NCBI RefSeq assembly: GCF_002356315.1
Contig: NZ_AP018164.1
Span: 1,984,001-2,048,000 of the forward strand
DNA: 64,000 bases
From: Mycobacterium shigaense
GTDB taxonomy: Bacteria > Actinomycetota > Actinomycetes > Mycobacteriales > Mycobacteriaceae
Reading direction: 5' to 3'
In this document: in pieces, positions 56,086 through 64,000 of the stretch
How positions within the stretch are numbered: position 1 is the first letter of the stretch
How the letters are laid out: each line of letters begins with the position of its first letter
The notes under the pieces: model-generated
The model's database searches: none
Told to the model about the DNA's origin: nothing
The model's input: the letters and a program-made list of their open reading frames with translations, nothing else
Position numbers and translations under genes: made by a program

Positions 56086-58458
56086 GTGGCGGACGAGCCA
56101 AGCACGGCGCAAGCCGTCGTGCCGCCCACGGAAACGCCCCCGGCGTCCGGGCCCGTCGTTGAGGCGCCGGAGTCGCCGACCGAGACCCTGAAGACGTCCA
56201 GCAGCGCGTCGCGCCGGGTCCGGGCGCGGCTGGCTCGCCGGATGACCGCCCAGCGCAGCGCGCTCAACCCCGTGCTCGAGCCGCTGGTGGCCGTGCACCG
56301 CGAGATTTATCCCAAAGCCAACCTGTCGATGCTCAACCGGGCCTTCGAGGTCGCCGACCAGCGCCACGCCAGCCAGTTCCGGCATTCCGGGGATCCTTAC
56401 ATCACCCACCCGCTGGCCGTCGCCAACATCCTGGCCGAATTGGGCATGGACACCACCACTTTGGTGGCCGCGCTGCTGCACGACACCGTTGAAGACACCG
56501 GGTACACGCTCGAGGCGTTGAGCGAGGAATTCGGCGAGGAGGTCGGCCATCTGGTCGACGGGGTGACCAAGCTGGATCGCGTGGTGCTGGGCAGCGCCGC
56601 CGAGGGCGAAACCATCCGCAAGATGATCACCGCGATGGCGCGTGACCCGCGGGTACTGGTGATCAAGGTGGCCGACCGGCTGCACAACATGCGCACGATG
56701 CGCTTCCTGCCGCCCGAAAAACAGGCACGCAAGGCCCGCGAAACACTGGAAGTGATTGCACCCCTGGCACATCGGCTGGGTATGGCCAGCGTGAAGTGGG
56801 AGTTGGAAGACCTCTCCTTCGCGATCCTGCACCCCAAGAAGTACGAGGAGATCGTGCGGCTGGTCGCCGGCCGGGCACCGTCGCGCGACACCTACCTGGC
56901 CAAGGTCCGCGCCGAAATCGTCGCCACCCTGACGGCGTCGAAGATCAAAGCGACCGTCGAGGGCCGGCCCAAGCACTACTGGTCGATCTACCAGAAGATG
57001 ATCGTCAAGGGACGCGACTTCGACGACATCCACGACCTGGTCGGCATCCGGATCCTGTGCGACGAGATCCGGGACTGCTATGCCGCTGTGGGCGTGGTGC
57101 ATTCGCTGTGGCAGCCGATGGCGGGACGGTTCAAGGACTACATCGCCCAGCCCAGATACGGCGTCTACCAGTCCCTGCACACCACGGTCGTGGGGCCCGA
57201 GGGCAAGCCGCTGGAGGTGCAGATCCGCACCAGCGACATGCACCGCACCGCCGAATTCGGCATCGCCGCGCACTGGCGGTACAAGGAAGCCAAGGGCCGC
57301 AACGGGGTTCCGCCTTCGCATGCGGCGGCCGAGATCGACGACATGGCCTGGATGCGTCAGCTGCTGGACTGGCAACGGGAGGCCGCCGACCCCGGCGAGT
57401 TCCTGGAGTCGTTGCGTTACGACCTTGCGGTGCAAGAGATTTTCGTGTTCACCCCCAAGGGGGACGTGATCACACTGCCGAACGGTTCGACGCCGGTCGA
57501 CTTCGCCTACGCGGTGCACACCGAGGTGGGCCACCGCTGCATCGGGGCCCGGGTCAACGGCCGCCTGGTGGCGCTGGAGCGCAAACTGGAAAACGGGGAA
57601 GTCGTCGAGGTTTTCACCTCGAAGGCACCCAACGCCGGGCCGTCGCGCGACTGGCAGCAATTCGTGGTGTCCCCGCGTGCCAAGGCTAAGATCCGGCAGT
57701 GGTTCGCCAAGGAGCGGCGCGAGGAGGCGCTGGAGACCGGTAAGGAGGCGATGGCCCGCGAGGTGCGCCGCGGTGGACTTCCGTTGCAGCGCTTGGTCAA
57801 TGGCGAGTCCATGGGCGCGGTCGCCCGGGAACTGCATTACACCGACGTGTCAGCCCTGTACACCGCGATCGGTGAAGGCCATGTTTCGGCACGCCACGTC
57901 ATGCAGCGGCTGCTGGCCGAACTCGGCGGCATCGACCAGGCCGAGGAGGAACTCGCCGAGCGGTCCACGCCCACAACGATGCTGCGGCGCCCGCGCAGCA
58001 CCGACGACGTGGGGGTGTCGGTTCCCGGCGCTCCGGGCGTGCTGACCAAGTTGGCGAAGTGCTGCACACCGGTGCCCGGGGACCCGATCATGGGATTCGT
58101 CACCCGCGGCGGCGGCGTCAGCGTGCACCGCACCGACTGCACCAACGCCGCGTCGCTGCAACAACAGGCGGAGCGAATCATCGAAGTGCTTTGGGCCCCA
58201 TCGCCTTCCTCGGTTTTCCTGGTGGCGATTCAGGTCGAGGCGCTGGACCGGCACCGGCTGCTGTCCGACGTGACGCGGGTGCTGGCCGACGAAAAGGTGA
58301 ACATCCTGTCGGCGTCGGTCACCACTTCGGGCGACCGGGTTGCGATCAGCCGCTTCACTTTCGAGATGGGCGACCCCAAGCACCTGGGGCATCTACTCAA
58401 CGTGGTGCGCAACGTCGAGGGCGTCTACGACGTCTACCGGGTGACCTCCGCGGCGTAG
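56086..58458 (+). CDS. rel: Bifunctional (p)ppGpp synthetase/hydrolase
   Basis: A 790-residue RelA/SpoT homologue. The HD hydrolase domain has [15 protein letters not shown] and LLHDTVEDT (H132-D133). The synthetase domain has [24 protein letters not shown] and [17 protein letters not shown] domain follows ([24 protein letters not shown]), then a Cys-containing [10 protein letters not shown] zinc-finger-type domain and a C-terminal ACT domain. It makes and degrades the stringent alarmone. GTG start after GGAGG-type bases. It converges on the kinase gene. Confidence 0.97.
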   Translation: MADEPSTAQAVVPPTETPPASGPVVEAPESPTETLKTSSSASRRVRARLARRMTAQRSALNPVLEPLVAVHREIYPKANLSMLNRAFEVADQRHASQFRHSGDPYITHPLAVANILAELGMDTTTLVAALLHDTVEDTGYTLEALSEEFGEEVGHLVDGVTKLDRVVLGSAAEGETIRKMITAMARDPRVLVIKVADRLHNMRTMRFLPPEKQARKARETLEVIAPLAHRLGMASVKWELEDLSFAILHPKKYEEIVRLVAGRAPSRDTYLAKVRAEIVATLTASKIKATVEGRPKHYWSIYQKMIVKGRDFDDIHDLVGIRILCDEIRDCYAAVGVVHSLWQPMAGRFKDYIAQPRYGVYQSLHTTVVGPEGKPLEVQIRTSDMHRTAEFGIAAHWRYKEAKGRNGVPPSHAAAEIDDMAWMRQLLDWQREAADPGEFLESLRYDLAVQEIFVFTPKGDVITLPNGSTPVDFAYAVHTEVGHRCIGARVNGRLVALERKLENGEVVEVFTSKAPNAGPSRDWQQFVVSPRAKAKIRQWFAKERREEALETGKEAMAREVRRGGLPLQRLVNGESMGAVARELHYTDVSALYTAIGEGHVSARHVMQRLLAELGGIDQAEEELAERSTPTTMLRRPRSTDDVGVSVPGAPGVLTKLAKCCTPVPGDPIMGFVTRGGGVSVHRTDCTNAASLQQQAERIIEVLWAPSPSSVFLVAIQVEALDRHRLLSDVTRVLADEKVNILSASVTTSGDRVAISRFTFEMGDPKHLGHLLNVVRNVEGVYDVYRVTSAA

Positions 58459-58478
58459 GCGGACGTATCGGCGGTGGC

Positions 58479-60323
58479 TCAGCCGATTTTGAATGAGTTG
58501 ATCGTCACCGGGCTGGCGGGCATGCCCTCCTCGCCGTTGCCGACGACGCCCACCGCCACGATCTTGTCGATGGTCACCAGGCCCGCCTGGTCGATCGCGC
58601 CGAACACGGTGGAATCGGGGTTGGACACGCTGTCCTTGTACATCATGTTGAACTGGCTGCCGTTCGGATTGGGCCCGCTGAAGGGCGCCATCGTCAGGGT
58701 GCCGCGCGGGAACAGCACGGGGTCCTTCAGCGCAGGACTATTGGGACTGAATTGGTTGACGGGATATTCGTCGGCGAACTCGTAACCCGGGCCGCCCGCG
58801 CCGTCGGCGTCCGGGCCACCGCACTGCAGCAGGCCGAAATTCGCCTGGATGATCAGCTTGCCGCAGATGGTGCCGTTGAAGAACTGCTGCTGCGCAAGGC
58901 TAACGAAGCTGTTGACCGTGCACGGGGCCTTGGCGTTGTCCAGCTGGATGCCGATGTCGCCGACATTGGTCGAGATGGTGGCCTTGATCACCGGCGGGCT
59001 GGTGGACACCTGGCCGGACGGCGGCGGGTTGACCTGTTTGACGGACGGGTCCTGCGAGGCCGGGTATTGGCAGTTCGCGCCCAGGTCCGGCGGCGGAGCA
59101 AACGCCGGCAGCGGCGGTACGTCGCCACTGCTCGTTCCCACGCCCGGCCGTGGCGCCTTGGTCCGGCTGGGGTGGGTCGGGTTTTGCGCGGCGGTGTTGC
59201 CGGCGTTGCCCGAGGAGGAATCGCTTTGGGTGGTAAGGGTGATGACCAAGACGATCACCGCCACCAGCGCGACGACCGACCCGGTGACGATGCCCACGAT
59301 GAGGCGCCTGCTCGAGGGCGGCGCGGGCACGCCCGGCTGCGCCGCGGCTGCCGGCGGAGGTCCCGGCTGCTGCGGGCCGGCCATCGCGGGGACGGGATCC
59401 GGCTGCGCTTGGCTGCCGGTCAGCTGCCCGGGCACGGCCTGCTGGTACACGGCGGTGACCGGCGCCGCGGACGGCGCGAGCGGGCTGGTTCGGGTGCCGT
59501 GGCCGGTGCCGGACAGCGCCGCGCGGGCGGCCTCGGCGAACTCGATCGCGGTCTGGTAGCGCTCGTCGACATCTTTTGCCATCCCGCGGGTGACGACCTC
59601 ATCGAGGGCCGCCGGCACATCGGGTGCGTCGATGGACGCCCGCGGCGGCGGGGTGAGCAGATGCCCGTTCATCTGTTCTTCCAGGCTCTCGCCCGGGTAG
59701 GGGCGGTGGCCGGTCAGGCACTCGTGCAACACGCAGGCGAGCGAATACACGTCGGCGCGGTGATCCGTTGTGCCCCTGAAGCGCTCGGGTGCCATGTAGG
59801 CCACGGTGCCCATCGTGTGGCCGGCGCGGGTCAGTTGGGTGTCCGCCGCGGTTCGCGCGATGCCGAAGTCGATCAGGTACACGAAGTCGCGCGCGCTGGC
59901 GATCAGAATGTTCGACGGCTTGACGTCGCGGTGGATCAGTCCCACCTCGCGAGCGCTATCCAGTGCCGCCGCAACCTGTTCGATCACCGCGACGGCGCGG
60001 TCGGCGCTGAGTCGTCCCCCGTTTTCGGCGATGTACTCCTCCAAGTCGCGGCCCTCGACGAGCCGCATGTCGACATAGAGCCGGCCCTCGATCTCCCCGT
60101 AGTTGTGGATCGGCACGACGTGCGGGTCGTTGAGGCTGGCCGCGATGCGGGCCTCCCGGCGAAAGCGTTGCTGAAATTCGTCATCCTCGGCCAGATGAGG
60201 GGGCAAGACCTTCAGGGCCACGATCCGGTCGGTGGCGACGTCGTAGGCGCGAAAAACCTGCCCCATACCGCCTCGGCCCAACATGCCGCGCAGCTCATAA
60301 TGACCGAAAGTGTCCGACCCCAC
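58479..60323 (-). CDS. Receptor Ser/Thr kinase with extracytoplasmic cyclophilin domain
   Basis: A 614-residue fusion. The kinase spans 1-~270: Gly loop GRGGMG (16-21), Lys38, HRDVKPSN (131-138), DFG 152-154 and APE 178-180, all intact. A Pro/Ala/Gln linker, one membrane helix (~341-364) and a Pro-rich stalk follow, then a PpiB-type cyclophilin domain (~415-614). Stalk and domain share GANCQYP and [13 protein letters not shown] with the nearby ppiB product. In the cyclophilin, the catalytic Arg is Lys489 and the Phe of SQFF is Asn559, so isomerase activity is doubtful. GTG 60323 gives the standard GHYELRGMLGRGG start. A sensor role is inferred. Confidence 0.9.
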   Translation of the reverse strand: MGSDTFGHYELRGMLGRGGMGQVFRAYDVATDRIVALKVLPPHLAEDDEFQQRFRREARIAASLNDPHVVPIHNYGEIEGRLYVDMRLVEGRDLEEYIAENGGRLSADRAVAVIEQVAAALDSAREVGLIHRDVKPSNILIASARDFVYLIDFGIARTAADTQLTRAGHTMGTVAYMAPERFRGTTDHRADVYSLACVLHECLTGHRPYPGESLEEQMNGHLLTPPPRASIDAPDVPAALDEVVTRGMAKDVDERYQTAIEFAEAARAALSGTGHGTRTSPLAPSAAPVTAVYQQAVPGQLTGSQAQPDPVPAMAGPQQPGPPPAAAAQPGVPAPPSSRRLIVGIVTGSVVALVAVIVLVITLTTQSDSSSGNAGNTAAQNPTHPSRTKAPRPGVGTSSGDVPPLPAFAPPPDLGANCQYPASQDPSVKQVNPPPSGQVSTSPPVIKATISTNVGDIGIQLDNAKAPCTVNSFVSLAQQQFFNGTICGKLIIQANFGLLQCGGPDADGAGGPGYEFADEYPVNQFSPNSPALKDPVLFPRGTLTMAPFSGPNPNGSQFNMMYKDSVSNPDSTVFGAIDQAGLVTIDKIVAVGVVGNGEEGMPASPVTINSFKIG

Positions 60324-60532
60324 GCAACGACCATAAACTCTTCGACCTCTGGCGGCGGGGGATAGCCCACAATAGGTGCCGATTTGCGCGCCGCCGCACC
60401 CGGTGTCGGGCACCGACGACCGACTGTTCGAGATGAAAGTGCTAGCGCCGCAACGATATAACGGCGCGTCTCCGCGCGCTCGTCGAACGGTGGCGCTACG
60501 GCGTTGCCGTGCAAGGCAACCGCGGCCCGGGA

Positions 60533-62291
60533 TCAGTCGATCCGGGCCCAGTTGATGTCGACCGGCCGGGCAGGCAGCCCGCTCTCCCGACCGCCGGCGA
60601 CACCGACGGCGGCGATCTTGTCGAGGACCGGCAGGCTCGACGGGTCGACCGCGCCCAGCACCGTGTTGGTCGGGGTCATCTCGGAGTCCTTGAACAACAT
60701 GGCGAACTGGCTGTCGTTGGTGTTGGGTCCGTTGGTGGCCTGGATGACGGTGCCGCGGGGGTAGACCAGGTTCGCCCGAAGTCCGGGATCGTCGGGCGGA
60801 TATTGGTTGACGGGATACTCGTCGCCGAATTCGTAACCCGGGCCGCCGGTGCCGTCCGCCGCAGGACCCCCGCACAGGATCAATCCTCCGTCTGGTACGA
60901 CCACCATTCGGCCGCACGTGGTGTTGTTGAAGAATTGTTGCTGCGCCAGGCTGACGAAACTGTTGACCGCCCAAGGCGACTTGGCCTTGTCGAGCTGAAG
61001 GCCGATATCGCCGAAATTCGTAGAGATGGTGGCGTTGACTACCGGCGGGGTGGTGGTCACCCGGCCGGACGGGGGCGGGTTGACCGGCTTCACGGACCCG
61101 TCCGGGCTGGGCGGGTACTGGCAATTCGCGCCCAGGTCGGCCGGCGGCGCGAACGCCGGCAGTGGGGGCACGACGGCCGTGGTCGAGGTGGTGGATCCGG
61201 GTGGCTGAATGCCGAATTTCGGGGCCCGCGCGCGTGTCGGGGTGTTCGCCGCGGTGTGGTCGTTTTGCGTGAGGAGGACGAAGACCAGGGCGGCGACGGC
61301 GGCCAGTGCGAAGACCGACCCGGCGACGACGGCAAGCGTCAGGCGGCGATTCGACGTCGGCTGCGGCGGCTGCTGCGGTGCGGGGAGCGTTGCCGGGGGC
61401 GGGCCGGTGGCTGGTGGTGCGGGCGGTGGCGGTGGCGGGGGGTAGGGCGCGGTGCCCGGGGTGGCGGCGTAGTTGGCGCCGGTCAGCGTGGCGCGGGCGG
61501 CTTCGGCGAGCTCGATGGCGGTCTGGTAGCGCTGGTCGGGGTCTTTGGCCATGCCCCGGGCGACGACCTCGTCGAGAGCCGGCCACAGGCCCGGGGCCAG
61601 CGCCGAGAGCCGCGGCGGCGCGGTGTTCAGGTGCCCGTTGAGCTGCTCTTCGAAGCTATCGCCGGGGTAGGGGCGCCGCCCCGTGAGGCATTCATAGAGC
61701 ACACAGGCCAGCGAGTACACATCGGCGCGGTGATCGGTGCTGCCCCGGAACCGCTCCGGGGCCATGTAGGCCACCGTGCCCATCGTGTGACCGGTGTGGG
61801 TCAGCGCGGTGTCGGCGACCGCGCGCGCGATGCCGAAATCGATCAGGTAGACAAAGTCACGCGCGGTGGTGATCAAAATGTTCGACGGCTTGACGTCGCG
61901 GTGGATCAGGCCTTCCTCGCGCGCTATCCAGTGCCGCGGCGACCTGCTCGACCACCGCCACGGCACGCTCGGCGCTGAGCCGTCCCCCGTTTTCGGCGAT
62001 GTAGTGGTCCAAGTCGCGGCCCTCGATCAACCGCATGTCGACATAGAGTCGCCCGTCGATCTCCCCATAACCGTGAATCGGCACCACGTGCGGGTCGTTG
62101 AGACTGGCCGCAATCCGGGCCTCCCGGCGGAAGCGCTGTTGAAACTCGTCGTCCTCGACCAGATACGGAGGCAGCACCTTCAGCGCCACGACCCGGTCGG
62201 TCGCCGAGTCGTAGGCACGAAACACCTGCCCCATGCCGCCGCGGCCCAACAACTCCCGCAGCTCATAATGCCCGAACGAATCCCCCGCCAC
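60533..62291 (-). pseudogene. Second kinase-cyclophilin gene, frameshifted in the kinase
   Basis: This is a paralogue of the previous gene. Frame one starts at 62291 (MAGDSFGHYELRELLGRGGMG) and carries the Gly loop, the Lys in VALKVLPP, and ends in [12 protein letters not shown]. The reading resumes in the next frame with [19 protein letters not shown], a membrane helix and a cyclophilin domain to 60533. Against its paralogue two bases are missing at 61920/61921. Restored, the protein is 586 residues. The cyclophilin keeps the Arg (CGRM) but has SQFA for SQFF and ILCG for LQCG. Pseudogene or sequence error. Confidence 0.85.
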
Positions 62292-62374
62292 GCCAACACC
62301 TTAAGCCGCTAGGCAGGAAAGTACCGGACCGCGAGCCCGCCTGTGGGCGTGGCTCGTCTTGCGCCGCTACGGGG

Positions 62375-63277
<903 letters not shown>

Positions 63278-63396
63278 GAAAACCCAGGCTAATGGGGGAG
63301 TCGCCAGGCGTGTCAAGTGGCCCCGCCACCGGGTGGTTTCGCGCGCCGGCGCGGGTCGCATCGGCGCCGGCAGCCCGGGATGGGAAACTGTCAACC

Positions 63397-64000
63397 GTGT
63401 TGATCACCGGATTTCCCGCCGGCGTATTGCAGTGCAACTGCTACGTGCTGGCCGAGCGACCCGGAACGGACGCCGTCATCGTCGATCCGGGACAGCGGGC
63501 GATGGGACCGTTGCGGCGGATCCTGGACGAGAATCGGCTGACCCCGGCCGCGGTGCTGCTGACGCACGGCCACATCGATCACATGTGGTCCGCGCAAAAG
63601 GTTTCGGACACCTACGGTTGCCCCACCTACATCCACCCCGAGGACCGGTTCATGCTCAAGGACCCGATCTACGGCATGGGGCCGCGGCTCGCGCAGCTGG
63701 TGGCCGGTTCCTTCTTCCGGGAGCCCAAGCAGGTGGTCGAGCTCGACCGGGACGGCGACAAGATCGATCTGGGCAGTGTGACGGTCAACGTCGATCACAC
63801 GCCCGGCCACACCCGCGGCTCGGTGGTATTCCGGGTCGCTCAGGCGACCAAGACCGACGCCGACGTCGTGTTCACCGGTGACACGCTGTTCGAGCGCTCG
63901 GTGGGCCGCACCGACCTGTTCGGCGGCAGCGGCCGCGACCTGCTGACCTCGATCCTCAACAAACTCTGGGTGCTCGAAGACGACACCGTCGTGCTGCCCG
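63397..64000 (+). CDS. MBL-fold hydrolase, glyoxalase II-like (partial)
   Basis: The first 201 codons of a protein of about 224 (Rv2581c orthologue); the window ends before the stop. It opens VLITGFPAGVLQCNCYVLAE and has VIVDPGQ, the metal motif THGHIDH (H57, H59, D61, H62), DHTPGHTRGSVVF and TGDTLFERSVGRTDLFGGS. This is the hydroxyacylglutathione-hydrolase-like MBL group; in mycobacteria the thiol ester would be of mycothiol or another thiol. GTG 63397. Divergent from ppiB by 119 bp. Confidence 0.92.
   Translation, partial: MLITGFPAGVLQCNCYVLAERPGTDAVIVDPGQRAMGPLRRILDENRLTPAAVLLTHGHIDHMWSAQKVSDTYGCPTYIHPEDRFMLKDPIYGMGPRLAQLVAGSFFREPKQVVELDRDGDKIDLGSVTVNVDHTPGHTRGSVVFRVAQATKTDADVVFTGDTLFERSVGRTDLFGGSGRDLLTSILNKLWVLEDDTVVLP

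Noticed and set aside
56041..57837. 598-codon open frame antisense to rel
   Set aside because: Shadow; His/Gln-rich composition and no family signature.
61000..61586. Upstream extension of the first kinase ORF to make a 1035-residue protein
   Set aside because: The added part is the out-of-frame translation of the second kinase-cyclophilin gene; the GTG at 60323 gives the normal kinase N-terminus.

Overview
The window is high-GC DNA of a slow-growing Mycobacterium (M. avium-complex-like). The evidence is PE, PPE and EspB-type secretion substrates, a MIRU repeat array, GTG starts with ATGA/GTGA overlaps, PIM (phosphatidylinositol mannoside) lipid genes, and long gene-order agreement with M. 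tuberculosis. From about 24.0 kb to the end the order follows the M. tuberculosis block from thrS (Rv2614c) to the glyoxalase-like gene (Rv2581c), read in the opposite direction. Species was not determined.

Layout. 0-0.75 kb: a decayed phage-type gene with an in-frame amber codon, plus a tRNA-3'-end-like fragment. 0.75-5.7 kb: an orphan EspB-like protein behind a promoter covered by two tandem palindromes, a TetR regulator, a PPE protein with a 46-codon ORF upstream, and small Cys-containing ORFs. 5.6-24 kb: accessory lipid and redox genes (two acyl-CoA synthetases, SDR, nitronate monooxygenase-like, aldo-keto reductase, SGNH hydrolase), transporters (TauE, ArsP, DedA), a Tat-exported polysaccharide deacetylase, an EthR-like repressor beside a phased motif cluster, and several decayed regulators. 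24-31.4 kb: a tightly coupled operon thrS - HIT/Ap4A phosphorylase - MIRU repeats - pgsA - PIM acyltransferase - pimA - NUDIX, which charges tRNA-Thr and starts phosphatidylinositol mannoside synthesis. 31.4-33.7 kb: a PPE/PE pair, the PE carrying a serine-hydrolase domain. 34-37.4 kb: pdxS, tesB, pdxT, yebC. 37.4-41.1 kb: a leftward five-gene cluster of membrane aminopropyltransferase (speE) with four DUF proteins. 41.2-43.5 kb: SOS-boxed ruvCAB. 44.8-49.9 kb: carboxylic acid reductase and gabT, separated from rightward genes by an 18-bp perfect hairpin. 50.1-58.5 kb: yajC-secD-secF, a substrate-binding lipoprotein, apt and rel. 58.5-63.3 kb: three tandem leftward paralogues, two of which fuse a Ser/Thr kinase, a membrane span and a cyclophilin domain, the third being ppiB. 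The window ends inside a metallo-beta-lactamase-fold hydrolase.

The most unusual element is the kinase-cyclophilin array. Both fused cyclophilin domains share the extracytoplasmic linker of the neighbouring ppiB product but have lost key catalytic residues, which suggests a cyclophilin fold recruited as a sensor for a receptor kinase. The upstream copy is split by a 2-nt frameshift. Other items worth attention are the operator-covered espB-like promoter, the MIRU array whose mini-ORFs chain translation into pgsA, a pair of 20-bp-periodic intergenic repeats, and four lesions (one amber, three frameshifts) that should be checked against raw reads.
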